Of a DNA stretch of 64,000 nucleotides, positions 7,547-16,325 are shown piece after piece. Every line of letters starts with the position of its first letter. Position 1 is the first letter of the stretch. Under the pieces are notes generated by a model. The model ran no database searches, was not told the origin of the DNA, and worked only from the letters and a program-made list of their open reading frames with translations. The translations under genes were made by a program, and so were the position numbers. Origin of the DNA: Dehalococcoidia bacterium UBA2588 (GTDB lineage: Bacteria; Chloroflexota; Dehalococcoidia; Lucifugimonadales; UBA3495); contig DDKW01000033.1 in assembly GCA_002339805.1 (NCBI GenBank), positions 6,402-70,401 of the forward strand, written 5' to 3'.

Positions 7547-8578
7547 CTAAAAATCGATACCATATACAGAACAAGCTGTATCTTTGAACATCTGAGCCCG
7601 TTCATTTGAATTATATTTTCTGGATAGGATTTTAAAAGCGTTATATAAAACATTGTATGAAAAGGAAACTTTATCCACCGGGAAATTACTCTCAAACATA
7701 GATCTACTTGGTCCAAACTGATCTATACAATAATCCAAGAATGGAGCCATATCCTTAGCTAGTTCCTCCGAACCTATAGGTGTTTCCCTCGTATCCCATC
7801 CAAACCCTGTCTGAGGCATCCCTAATCCGCCAAGTTTGATAAATACGTTTGGGCATTCGGCCACAGCAGCTAAACCAGTTTTCCATTTCTCAATTATTTC
7901 TGAATCATTGCCTGCATAAGGGCCGATCCTTAATAATCCTCCTACGTGGTTCAAAATGATTTTCAAATCTGGTAAGGATTTTGCAAATTCTGCTAATTCA
8001 GTCAATTGAGGAAAGAACAACCACGCTTCTAATGATAGCCCCATGTCACTGAGAATTTTAGCCCCTTTCCTAAACTCAGGGTCGCTAAGTTGATTCTGTT
8101 TAGCTCTACCTCTAGCTGCTTTATTTTCTATTTCTGGATGGGGGTCCCAAGTTACCGAATGTCTTATGCCTTTGAAACGGCTAGGACTTGCGAGCAAAAG
8201 AGACTCTAATACTGGTCTAACTCTATCACCCAACAGCAGATTCGCATGCCCAATAATCGAAGCGGCTGCACGAGATTCACCATACAGTCCGCTAGCGCTA
8301 GCTGCCGACAATCCTTGTACAAATTCCACTTCTCCTACTGGTTTCATCTCATCAGGGCCATCCGCTTTGTACATAGCACCAGCTTCTATAAACACAGTAG
8401 ATGTGACATTATGACCACTATCAATATCAGAAACGAGTTCATGTAGCAGATATCTTTGATAAGGCATTCTCACTGTCCGTAAATCCCAAAAATGGTGGTG
8501 GGGATCACAAATTGGTAATTTAGGTTCTAAAGTCGGTTCACTAGTCAAAGCTAGCCAATCATTATTTCCATACGGCAT
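7547..8578 (-). CDS. Amidohydrolase 2 family metal-dependent hydrolase
   Basis: The 343-residue protein is a COG3618-type TIM-barrel hydrolase of the group that contains lactonases such as 2-pyrone-4,6-dicarboxylate lactonase. The N-terminal metal site is DPHHHFWD (His27 and His29). A second His lies in ILNHVGG, and a C-terminal FESNFPVDK supplies the usual Asp region. It probably hydrolyses a lactone or acts on an aromatic degradation intermediate, but the substrate cannot be read from the sequence. ATG 8578 has a GGAG site. It is 20 nt downstream of a flavin monooxygenase gene, so the two probably act in one catabolic route. Confidence 0.85.
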   Translation of the reverse strand: MPYGNNDWLALTSEPTLEPKLPICDPHHHFWDLRTVRMPYQRYLLHELVSDIDSGHNVTSTVFIEAGAMYKADGPDEMKPVGEVEFVQGLSAASASGLYGESRAAASIIGHANLLLGDRVRPVLESLLLASPSRFKGIRHSVTWDPHPEIENKAARGRAKQNQLSDPEFRKGAKILSDMGLSLEAWLFFPQLTELAEFAKSLPDLKIILNHVGGLLRIGPYAGNDSEIIEKWKTGLAAVAECPNVFIKLGGLGMPQTGFGWDTRETPIGSEELAKDMAPFLDYCIDQFGPSRSMFESNFPVDKVSFSYNVLYNAFKILSRKYNSNERAQMFKDTACSVYGIDF

Positions 8579-8597
8579 AGGTAAACTCCATTAGCGG

Positions 8598-9770
8598 TTA
8601 TTTGATACCAAACATAAAACGGCCTATTCGTTCTCTAATCATATCTGGGTTTGAAGGTGACGGTAATGTTCCAATTCTGACATCTCTATAGTAACGCTCG
8701 AAAGATTTAGTTTCATATAAACCATTTGCGCCTCTAATCTTAAACAATCTTTCAACAGCAGACTGGGCATTTTCTCTAGCCAAATTACCAGCCATTTGTA
8801 ATTTAATTAATCGATCTTCTGCAAGAGGTAATCCGTTATAAACCTCAAAGGTATAATTATATAACTCTTGATTTAAGAAAGCTTTTGCTGACTCCAATTC
8901 AGTGACTGAATCAGCCATAACAAATTGATTACCTATTTTTTCAGACCTTTTAATAGGATCCGCACTCACTGTATTCGATAGTCCCCCAGTAGATACATTT
9001 GTAGAGTTAGCAACTTGAATTGTCTCTTCGATAGCCGCCTCAGCAACACCCAATACTGTAGCCGCAGGCCCTAAGCTGAAACCAGCTGGATTCCGTAACG
9101 CAAATGGAACATCATCTCCTGTAACTGCAGGTTTGTTTTCCATAATCCAATTTTCATCGATAGGCACATCTTGTACTAACAAATCATTACTCATACTAGC
9201 CTTCAATGACATTGTATGCCATGTATCTTGGAGTTCTAGTCCTGGCAAGTCTGCAGGAACTATCACATATCCTATCTTAGGAGTATCCGATTCTGTAGGT
9301 AATTTAGTACAAAGCAACATCCACTTAGCATACAAGGAAAAGCTTAGAAACTGCCAATGTCCCGACAATGTGTACCCAGAAGACGATTTAACCACTTGCC
9401 CTGATGGGACCACTCCTTGAGATATTACTGATCCATTACTGCTGACATCTTTGAGATAATGTGCAGATTTTTCTCCCATAAGAGAATAAAGCCTGGCACA
9501 AGCCATGTTGTGGTTCCCAATACACCAGGAAGTAGCAGCGCAAGCAGATCCCAAATGCTTGAATACTTCATATCTAGTAAGCAAATTTGCTTCTGTCCCA
9601 CCAAGCGTTTTTGGAGTCGACATAGATAATAAACCTGTTTTGATTACATCGTTAACTGTTTCAGGAGCCAATTTTTTCGCTTGGTCTGCCTCATAAGCTC
9701 TATCAGCGACTTTACCTGAAATTGATTTGGCCTGGTCTAAAACATCGTTATCTAAAAATTGTGTCTGCAC
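8598..9770 (-). CDS. Acyl-CoA dehydrogenase-fold flavin monooxygenase
   Basis: The 390-residue protein has the acyl-CoA dehydrogenase fold of group D flavin monooxygenases (HpaB/HsaA/DszC-like). The N-terminal helical domain carries SACAATSWCIGNHNM, the central beta domain GYTLSGHWQFLS, and the C-terminal helical domain RGANGLYETKSFERYYRDVR. These enzymes use reduced flavin and O2 to oxygenate aromatic or sulfur compounds. The class is expanded in SAR202 bacteria. The start is a GTG at 9770 with an AGAGGT site. It is related to, but clearly more distant than, the tandem pair at 47-49 kb. A true acyl-CoA dehydrogenase is the less likely alternative. Confidence 0.8.
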   Translation of the reverse strand: MQTQFLDNDVLDQAKSISGKVADRAYEADQAKKLAPETVNDVIKTGLLSMSTPKTLGGTEANLLTRYEVFKHLGSACAATSWCIGNHNMACARLYSLMGEKSAHYLKDVSSNGSVISQGVVPSGQVVKSSSGYTLSGHWQFLSFSLYAKWMLLCTKLPTESDTPKIGYVIVPADLPGLELQDTWHTMSLKASMSNDLLVQDVPIDENWIMENKPAVTGDDVPFALRNPAGFSLGPAATVLGVAEAAIEETIQVANSTNVSTGGLSNTVSADPIKRSEKIGNQFVMADSVTELESAKAFLNQELYNYTFEVYNGLPLAEDRLIKLQMAGNLARENAQSAVERLFKIRGANGLYETKSFERYYRDVRIGTLPSPSNPDMIRERIGRFMFGIK

Positions 9771-9795
9771 TTGTACCTCTTTAATCCAACCTTAT

Positions 9796-11547
9796 TTAAT
9801 CGCCAATAGCATAACTTTCACGTCTAAGGTCAGAGCTTCCGTTTAATGTTTTACGTTCTCGATCCATTTCTATGGCTGACAATGAACCCAATCGTGGGGC
9901 CCAATCGTTCAAAATTTGAATCTCATGCCCCAATGACATTAAATCATCCGAGCATTCTGAATTTATTCTCCCTTCTAATGTTACAACATTCTTCTCGTAA
10001 GGATGAGGAACATGAGATGCAGGGAAACTCCATGTAGCAAACCTTGGGGCTTCAACGGCTTCTTGGACATCCATATCAAATTCCATGACATTCATTAACA
10101 ATTGGAGCATTGATTGACATTGCACATCTGCTCCAGGGGTGCCAAATGTCATCCATAATTTACCATCTCTAAAAGCCATCCCAGGTGTGGGTGTTAGTCG
10201 AGGACGTTTGCCGGGCATGATAGCCGCAGGATGATTGGGATCCAACCAAGCTTGCGATCCTCTAGCTGACATGGAGAATCCTAATCCTTCTACGACAGGA
10301 GCTCCTTCGATGCCATCGCTTGGGGTTGCAGAAAACCCATTACCCCATTTATCAATAACACATATATAACTGGTGTCTGTCTCAGCGATTCCAGATACTG
10401 GCTCTGGGTGTAAATTAGGTTTAGGCGTATCGTCACAATCCATAAATTCATATGGATTACCTGGATCAGGCATTCTCTGGATTGCATGATTAAAATCTAT
10501 TAACGACCTTCTCAGTTCTGCATATCGGGGATCTAATAATCCAGATATAGGAACATCAACAAAATCAGGATCTCCATAATATTGATGTCTATCTGCAAAA
10601 CACAATTTTAATGCTTCTACCATCGCATGAATGTATGCCGGTGTATTATGTCCCATCGATTTCAAATCTAAACCAGCTACAATATTTAACGCTTGCAGCA
10701 ATACTGGACCTTGGGTCCAAGTATCAGAAGAGAATACTTGTGTTCCTTTGTAATCCGTGCTCAAAGGGGTCTTCACCTGCACGCTAAAATTAGCTAGATC
10801 TTCTAACTCCAGTAATCCACCCATTCGCTTTGAAAAGTCAGCCATATCTCGAGCTATGTCACCTTTATAAAAAGCGTCTCTCGCGGCCAAAATTTTTTCT
10901 TCTCTAGTACCGTCAAAGTTTTGTTCTGCTGAAACAAGTCTCTCAAATGTTCTGGCCAAATCAGATTGGATCAAAATGTCACCTGGATTCATTGTCTTTC
11001 CATTCTTATAGAAAATTTTATCGGTACTGTCCCAGTGTCTTATAGTGAAATCTGTAGAATCTTTTTTCTCATATTTAACAAATAGATTGTGTAAGGAATG
11101 GTGTATAGGAAATCCAAATTTAGCTAGTTTTATAGCTGGAGCAGATATTTCTTCAAAACTCTTGGTTCCATAAAGTCTCAAAGCTGTAAGCCATGCATCG
11201 GCAGCTGAAGGCATTACTGTACGAAGTATTCCTTTAGGCAAAGTGCCATTGTGATGGGTATTAAAATAGTCTATAGAGGCTGCCTGTGGCCATGTTCCCA
11301 GCCCAGTAATACTCTTAACTTCATTTTTATCCTTATCATATACCAATATTGGAGCGACTCCTCCAATGTTTGTGAACTGCGGAAGCACAACATTTAGAAC
11401 TAATCCCGCTGCAACACCTGCATCTGTCGCATTCCCACCAGATTCAAGTATTTGGTACCCTGCAATTGCAGCTAAATTATGCCCTGCAGAAATAATATGA
11501 TTCGATGCCTGTATGAGAGGTCTATGAGTTCGTAATCCTAAAGCCAT
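9796..11547 (-). CDS. Gamma-glutamyltransferase family protein
   Basis: The 583-residue protein is an Ntn-hydrolase of the Ggt/YwrD family. It should self-cleave before Thr392 in ETDTSYICVID, the position of the catalytic Thr in E. coli Ggt. The C-terminal block PGKRPRLTPTPGMAF and the Gly-rich FGTPGADVQ match the substrate-binding loop region. No signal peptide is visible, so it may be cytoplasmic, unlike many Ggt enzymes. The frame is open eight codons further upstream to a TTG, but ATG 11547 has AGGAG at good spacing and is preferred. It likely removes glutamyl groups or opens a cyclic amide in a catabolic pathway. Confidence 0.85.
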   Translation of the reverse strand: MALGLRTHRPLIQASNHIISAGHNLAAIAGYQILESGGNATDAGVAAGLVLNVVLPQFTNIGGVAPILVYDKDKNEVKSITGLGTWPQAASIDYFNTHHNGTLPKGILRTVMPSAADAWLTALRLYGTKSFEEISAPAIKLAKFGFPIHHSLHNLFVKYEKKDSTDFTIRHWDSTDKIFYKNGKTMNPGDILIQSDLARTFERLVSAEQNFDGTREEKILAARDAFYKGDIARDMADFSKRMGGLLELEDLANFSVQVKTPLSTDYKGTQVFSSDTWTQGPVLLQALNIVAGLDLKSMGHNTPAYIHAMVEALKLCFADRHQYYGDPDFVDVPISGLLDPRYAELRRSLIDFNHAIQRMPDPGNPYEFMDCDDTPKPNLHPEPVSGIAETDTSYICVIDKWGNGFSATPSDGIEGAPVVEGLGFSMSARGSQAWLDPNHPAAIMPGKRPRLTPTPGMAFRDGKLWMTFGTPGADVQCQSMLQLLMNVMEFDMDVQEAVEAPRFATWSFPASHVPHPYEKNVVTLEGRINSECSDDLMSLGHEIQILNDWAPRLGSLSAIEMDRERKTLNGSSDLRRESYAIGD

Positions 11548-11617
11548 AATAACTCCTAAATCTATCTGCAATATATTTTTAGACCATTATAAGCAATTAC
11601 GTAAAAATTTACATTCT

Positions 11618-12823
11618 TCAATCAGATAAGGATGGCTTCTTTGCAAGTATCAAAAGCCCTAATCCGAGGATACACAATGACAAAAAAGATATGAAGGCTA
11701 TTTCGTAAGTACCAGTCATGTCATAAATTAAAGCCGAAAATTGTGTCCCAATACCAAATCCTAGAACCTGAGCAGTCCTACTCAATCCATATATTGACGC
11801 CAATATATTACGCCCATAATAATCCGCCAATAAAATAGCGCTCAAAGTATTAATTCCCACTCCTGCTAAACCGAAAGTCAATCCCATGCAATATACGAAC
11901 CAATAATTAAAAGGAAATATCACGAATAATATCGCTCCAATCAAGGTTAAATAAGTAATTGCGGTGACCAATTTAGTATTATATTTATCACCCAGCCTGC
12001 CCCAAAGTATTGAACCAACAGCACTTGAAAATGCTACTAAGCTCATCGCAGTCACTGAAACGGTACTTGAAAATCCTTCATCCCCTAAATAAGAAACTAC
12101 ATGCAATATTGTTCCCGCCATTGCGATTCCAGTCAAAAACAACGAGCCAAATATAAGAATAAAAGACCATGACCGACGGGCTCTCAGTAAATCCGTACGC
12201 CTAAATGTATAACTATCATTTTGTTCATTTTCTGAAGAACTGCTGTCCTGCTTAAATGGAAAGAAAACAAATGTAACTAATGTTCCCCCAAAAAACATTA
12301 ATGCCCCAAGCACTAGCCAAGCCTGCCTCCATCCGATCTCATTAATAATGTAGGAAACTATTGGAACTAATATCATGCACCCGATAGAACCAGCAAAAAA
12401 TACTATCGATACTGCAAAACCTTTATTATTCACGAATGTTTTAGTCACAGTAGAAGCGGTAAAAATTTTCGTAGCACCTTGGTCAACAGTTCTCATAACT
12501 AAGAGCGCAACTCCAACCACAATTCCGATTTGGATAACTGACATGACTATACAACATAGTGCCACAATCCCTGTCGATAGCATTATTAGGTACTTTGCGC
12601 CAAAACGGTCATTTATTTGACCAGATATTGGAGCCATTAATGCTCCTAGTATAGCTCCAATTGTAGGAGGAGCAGAGATAGCTGTCCTGGACCAATTAAG
12701 ATCTTGAGTCATAGCGTCAATAAATACAGCTAGCATAATCATGGCAGTTCCCACATTGGAAAATTCTGTCATGGAACAAGAAAATAAGGTTCTAAACTTG
12801 TAAGGTGTATTCAAATGCATCAT
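11618..12823 (-). CDS. MFS transporter
   Basis: This 401-residue protein has about twelve hydrophobic segments and the MFS loop motif GQINDRFGAKY between helices 2 and 3, with the second-half equivalent LWGRLGDKYNTK. It resembles monocarboxylate or organic-acid carriers. It is transcribed away from the MBL-fold hydrolase gene, with 59 bp between the start codons, and toward the Ggt-like gene. It may import the compound that the nearby hydrolases degrade. The substrate is not deducible. Confidence 0.85.
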   Translation of the reverse strand: MMHLNTPYKFRTLFSCSMTEFSNVGTAMIMLAVFIDAMTQDLNWSRTAISAPPTIGAILGALMAPISGQINDRFGAKYLIMLSTGIVALCCIVMSVIQIGIVVGVALLVMRTVDQGATKIFTASTVTKTFVNNKGFAVSIVFFAGSIGCMILVPIVSYIINEIGWRQAWLVLGALMFFGGTLVTFVFFPFKQDSSSSENEQNDSYTFRRTDLLRARRSWSFILIFGSLFLTGIAMAGTILHVVSYLGDEGFSSTVSVTAMSLVAFSSAVGSILWGRLGDKYNTKLVTAITYLTLIGAILFVIFPFNYWFVYCMGLTFGLAGVGINTLSAILLADYYGRNILASIYGLSRTAQVLGFGIGTQFSALIYDMTGTYEIAFISFLSLCILGLGLLILAKKPSLSD

Positions 12824-12882
12824 CCATCGTTACAATACGTTCACTGTAACAGCTGATCCACGATAACATAACGAGGCATAGT

Positions 12883-13563
12883 TTGGACACACCAACGGAC
12901 GTAAATATTCAATACTACGGACACAGTTGCTTCCTTTTGTCATTTAACAATGACTTCAAAATTTTGATAGACCCATACCGTAACCGAGCAGACCGTTTAT
13001 GGTTCAAAAAAATGATGCCTGAAGTGAACTGTGAATTATGTCTTATTACCCACGCACATTTTGACCACGACGAAATCCATATTCTCGACGAAACCACTTC
13101 AATATTTAGAATTTCTGGAACGCTCGCCACAGATAATTTGAAAATACGTGCATTCCAAGACATTCATGCAGGCCGCTCTGGCAAATTAAATTTTCCGAAC
13201 ATAATATTCAAGATTGAAACAGCAAACATGTCTTTTGTTCATTGGGGAGACAATCGACCAAATATTTCAGAAGATATCCATGAATCTATTAAAGATACAG
13301 ATATTTTATTCCTACCTTCAGATGACACAAGGCATCTGCTTTCGTTCGAAGAAATAGAAGAACTTATTAACAAAATCAGGCCTAAAGTAATTATACCCAT
13401 GCACTATTTTCTTGATAGCATTTCACACAAAGAAAATTCATTACTTTACATCACTGAATGGTTGGATTCACGAGTTGAACCGGTAAAACATGTGCCTAAT
13501 ACAATCAAGTTGAACAAAAGCCACATACCAAATAGCACTGAAATTTGGGTTATGGACTGTTAA
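12883..13563 (+). CDS. MBL-fold metal-dependent hydrolase (UlaG-like)
   Basis: The 226-residue protein begins with the UlaG-type strand NIQYYGHSCFLL and has the two-metal motif H57-x-H59-x-D61-H62. Further His residues lie in FVHWGDN and IPMHYFL. Family members hydrolyse lactones, phosphodiesters or thioesters. The start is taken as TTG 12883 with a GAGG site, since no ATG lies before the conserved first strand. It is followed 12 nt later by the alpha/beta hydrolase gene, so the two probably form an operon. Confidence 0.82.
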   Translation: MDTPTDVNIQYYGHSCFLLSFNNDFKILIDPYRNRADRLWFKKMMPEVNCELCLITHAHFDHDEIHILDETTSIFRISGTLATDNLKIRAFQDIHAGRSGKLNFPNIIFKIETANMSFVHWGDNRPNISEDIHESIKDTDILFLPSDDTRHLLSFEEIEELINKIRPKVIIPMHYFLDSISHKENSLLYITEWLDSRVEPVKHVPNTIKLNKSHIPNSTEIWVMDC

Positions 13564-13575
13564 AAGGAGAATACA

Positions 13576-14442
13576 ATGTTTGATAATTTCAAAAGCCACA
13601 CAATTAATACCTCGGGAGCTAAAATCAATGCCGTTGTAGGAGGAGAAGGACCGCCTCTACTAATGCTCCACGGATTTCCTGAAACTCATACAATGTGGCA
13701 CAAGGTAGCCCCAGAACTAGCAAAACATTACACGCTAGTAATCCCTGATTTACGAGGATATGGTGACAGCGAAAAGGTTTCGAGCGACCCAATTCACAAT
13801 AACTACTCAAAGCGTGTGATGGCACAAGACCAGGTAGAAGTGATGGAATACTTAGGGCACTCTAAATTCTACCTAGCAGGCCATGACAGAGGGGCACGAG
13901 TTTCCCACAGACTAGCAAAAGATAACCAAGATAAAGTGCTAAAAATGTTATTGCTAGATATTATTCCAACGAGGGAAATGTTTAAACAAGTCAACCAATC
14001 AATGGCCACTAGTAGCTATCACTGGTTCTTTTTAATTCAAGAAGAACCTTTTCCAGAAACACTAATAGAGGGATCCGCTGAATATTACGTGAAATCCCGG
14101 CTTAAATCAGTAAATGATGATTGTTTCAATGCTGATTCTATTTCAGAATATGTGCGATGTGGTATTAACCCAGGAACAATTCACGGATGGTGCGAAGATT
14201 ACCGAGCAGGTGCGTCAATTGACTTAGAACACGATGAAGCAGATTTCAGTAACAAATTAACTATGCCATTGCGAGTCCTATGGAGCAGTGTAGGGCATAT
14301 GGGAAAAAACAACGATGTGTTATCAGTATGGGGAAATTACGCAAACAACGTAACAGGAAAATCACTTAATTGTGGTCATTTCATACCTGAAGAACTTCCA
14401 GATGAAATCACAAAGGAATTTATTCAATTCTTTTCAGAATGA
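13576..14442 (+). CDS. Alpha/beta hydrolase, fluoroacetate dehalogenase-like
   Basis: The 288-residue protein has the oxyanion segment HGFPETHTMW, the nucleophile elbow GHDRGARV (Asp104, Arg105, Arg108), the acid Asp128 and the base His268 in CGHFIPEE. His149-Trp150 and Tyr209 match residues that form the halide pocket in fluoroacetate dehalogenases. From memory, the Burkholderia FAc-DEX numbers are 104, 105, 108, 128, 149 and 150, with no shift up to that point. The expected reaction is hydrolysis of haloacetate to glycolate. An epoxide hydrolase is the alternative but usually lacks the two Arg. It starts at ATG 13576 with an AAGGAG site, behind the MBL hydrolase. Confidence 0.82.
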   Translation: MFDNFKSHTINTSGAKINAVVGGEGPPLLMLHGFPETHTMWHKVAPELAKHYTLVIPDLRGYGDSEKVSSDPIHNNYSKRVMAQDQVEVMEYLGHSKFYLAGHDRGARVSHRLAKDNQDKVLKMLLLDIIPTREMFKQVNQSMATSSYHWFFLIQEEPFPETLIEGSAEYYVKSRLKSVNDDCFNADSISEYVRCGINPGTIHGWCEDYRAGASIDLEHDEADFSNKLTMPLRVLWSSVGHMGKNNDVLSVWGNYANNVTGKSLNCGHFIPEELPDEITKEFIQFFSE

Positions 14443-14445
14443 TTC

Positions 14446-15288
14446 CTAAATGCCTAAGAGAGCTCTGGGATTAGCATTAACCACTTTGAATATATCATCC
14501 TCTGTCATACCGCTTTGTCTAAGCATGCCCATTCCCATTCGAAAGCCCTCCGCTGGCATTGGATGATAATTCTGACCAAAATCAGTGCTGATAATAGAGC
14601 GATCTATTCCTATTATATCCATCGCTGAAATCAATTCTTTTGGATCCAATCTGTAAGTGGTGGGCATCATGACATGTATGCAATGCTCTACAAATACCCC
14701 TTTGTCTGCAATGGATTTCATTTCATCAACCGTTATACCTGTCCAATGAGCGGATGTTGTACCGTGGGTCAATACTAGACGATCTATGCCAGCACTCACA
14801 CCTGCATCTATCAAAGCAAAACATTCTTTTGTTGATATGTGTCCAGTAGCCAATACCATGTCATACTGTTTAACTATATCCAAAATTTCGTATACTTCTG
14901 GATACAATTTATCATTATCATCCAATAAGGTAATCCCTCCAGGCAGTCCCCGATATGCTCGATCTGATTGTGCAGAATAAGTTGGCATCCACACTATACT
15001 GGAACCCATTTTGGCAGAAGCTTCTACAGCAGAAGGATTCAATCCTCCAATTTCGTAATCAGCACAAATCCCACCGATAACTGCAATATCTGGAAATAGC
15101 TGCCCCACTGTATAAGCCAATGGCTGAGTAGGATATTCATGAGACTTAAGCACCAATCCTCCCATACCCATAAAGGAAGCCTGTTCAACAATCTCTATAG
15201 CGCTACTACGTCGCTCTACTCTTGGATCAGGACTGAAATGGACATGAATATCTACAGACCCTTTCATCAAATCATCAATGGCATTCAT
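14446..15288 (-). CDS. DUF6282 family amidohydrolase-like protein
   Basis: The 280-residue protein opens with a metal-binding strand, SVDIHVHFSPDP, and continues with KSHEYPTQP, LATGHIST and LTHGTTSAHW, all typical of metal-dependent amidohydrolase-like barrels of the DUF6282 group. The final acidic ligand could be the Asp of ISTDFGQNYHP. The substrate is unknown. It converges with the dehalogenase-like gene, 3 nt separating the stops. It is cytoplasmic, with no signal peptide. The ribosome site is weak (GAAGG, rather far upstream). Confidence 0.8.
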   Translation of the reverse strand: MNAIDDLMKGSVDIHVHFSPDPRVERRSSAIEIVEQASFMGMGGLVLKSHEYPTQPLAYTVGQLFPDIAVIGGICADYEIGGLNPSAVEASAKMGSSIVWMPTYSAQSDRAYRGLPGGITLLDDNDKLYPEVYEILDIVKQYDMVLATGHISTKECFALIDAGVSAGIDRLVLTHGTTSAHWTGITVDEMKSIADKGVFVEHCIHVMMPTTYRLDPKELISAMDIIGIDRSIISTDFGQNYHPMPAEGFRMGMGMLRQSGMTEDDIFKVVNANPRALLGI

Positions 15289-15410
15289 TTCAATTACTTA
15301 ACCTTCTCATACAAAGTACCGGTATTATAGCCACATAAGCAATTAAGTTAAACCTTGTTTGCTTATGATAAAAAATCTCTTTGAATATTTACGAATTCAG
15401 GTTACAATTA

Positions 15411-15430
15411 TTACGAATAGCATAATATGA
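15411..15430 (+). promoter_or_regulatory. TTACGAA-type box with -10 CATAAT
   Basis: TTACGAATAGCATAATATGA lies directly before the racemase-like gene. A second TTACGAA occurs 22 bp upstream (15389). Almost the same 17-base string, TTACGAAYAGCATAATA, occurs at 52320 in the largest intergenic gap. The CATAAT is well placed as a -10 for the gene at 15437. Confidence 0.4.
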
Positions 15431-15436
15431 GGATCC

Positions 15437-16081
15437 ATGAGAGTAGTAATAATCCACGCCCTCCCCGAATCAATAGCGCCAACAAAACTAGCGTTTAATG
15501 AAATTTATCCAGAAGCAGAACTGATAACTCTATTCGATGAAGCTTTATTCAAGGACTTTAAAGGGGAATTAACTCCCGAATTAAATTCGAGGATGATCGA
15601 CCTCATAAAATACTCAGAGAATTCGGGAGCAGATGCCATTGGATTAGCATGTTCCGTATTCGCACCCGTAGTAGATTACGCAAAAAACATAGTCGACGTG
15701 CCAATAACATCTTCATATGAACCTGTACTTCGAGCTGTTCTAGAAAAAGCCAACAAAATTGGGGTCATATCAGGTGTTGAAAAAACTCTGGAAGATACCC
15801 AATTTTATTTAAACAAACAAGCTAAAATAGACGGTAAAGAGATTACCTCTCATCCTATACTTGCAACACCACTTATGGAAGCGATGAAAAACCCTAACAC
15901 CACCGAATACAACCGTATTTTAGATGCAGCTATTAGTGACTTACCCGACGATGTGAATGACGTCTTACTAAGCCAGTTCTCGATGGCATCCTCTTTAGCC
16001 CATTTACAAAGCACTACAACTAGAAATTATTATTCTCCTCCACACTGTACGGCAAAATGGTTCAAGAATAACCTAGCCTAA
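15437..16081 (+). CDS. Asp/Glu/hydantoin racemase family protein
   Basis: The 214-residue protein has the two-lobe fold of the Asp/Glu racemase superfamily, which includes maleate isomerase and arylmalonate decarboxylase. The first catalytic Cys is in GLACSVF. The mirror-position motif reads LLSQFSMASSL and has no Cys, as in many uncharacterised members, so a simple two-base racemase is doubtful and a decarboxylase or isomerase is possible. The start at ATG 15437 has a GAGGATCC site. It lies between a catabolic block and the cobalamin riboswitch and is not part of the riboswitch unit. Confidence 0.75.
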   Translation: MRVVIIHALPESIAPTKLAFNEIYPEAELITLFDEALFKDFKGELTPELNSRMIDLIKYSENSGADAIGLACSVFAPVVDYAKNIVDVPITSSYEPVLRAVLEKANKIGVISGVEKTLEDTQFYLNKQAKIDGKEITSHPILATPLMEAMKNPNTTEYNRILDAAISDLPDDVNDVLLSQFSMASSLAHLQSTTTRNYYSPPHCTAKWFKNNLA

Positions 16082-16124
16082 GTGGACAGTATATCTCGAG
16101 CATGATAGTATTTTTTAAAATTTA

Positions 16125-16240
16125 ATAAGCTTTAGTTACGGGAAGGTGGTTAGAATCCACCACGGTTGCGCCACTGTAATCAATTAACGTTGTGAGTCAG
16201 GAACCATAATTAAGGCATATGGTCTAGTCTGCGCAATACA
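16125..16240 (+). ncRNA. Cobalamin riboswitch
   Basis: The region has the ordered core elements of the B12 aptamer: the hairpin GGTGG/CCACC (16145-16161), GCCACTG at 16170-16176 and the B12-box AGTCAGGAACC at 16195-16205. A terminator hairpin follows at once, so binding of adenosylcobalamin or another cobalamin should cause premature termination ahead of the metal-importer genes. The outer boundaries are approximate. Confidence 0.88.
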
Positions 16241-16260
16241 GAAAAAATGACAATATCTGA

Positions 16261-16287
16261 AACTTGCCGCAAGGCAAGTTTTTTTTT
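16261..16287 (+). terminator. Riboswitch-controlled intrinsic terminator
   Basis: AACTTGCC pairs with GGCAAGTT around a GCAA tetraloop, and seven further T follow. It lies between the cobalamin aptamer and the first importer gene and is the likely expression platform. Confidence 0.85.
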
Positions 16288-16325
16288 GGATTATTCGTAC
16301 AGTACAAGACAAAAGGAAAGAAAAG

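Noticed and set aside
7504..7716. Reading frame across tRNA-Lys
   Set aside because: It overlaps the tRNA and lies in another frame of the amidohydrolase gene.
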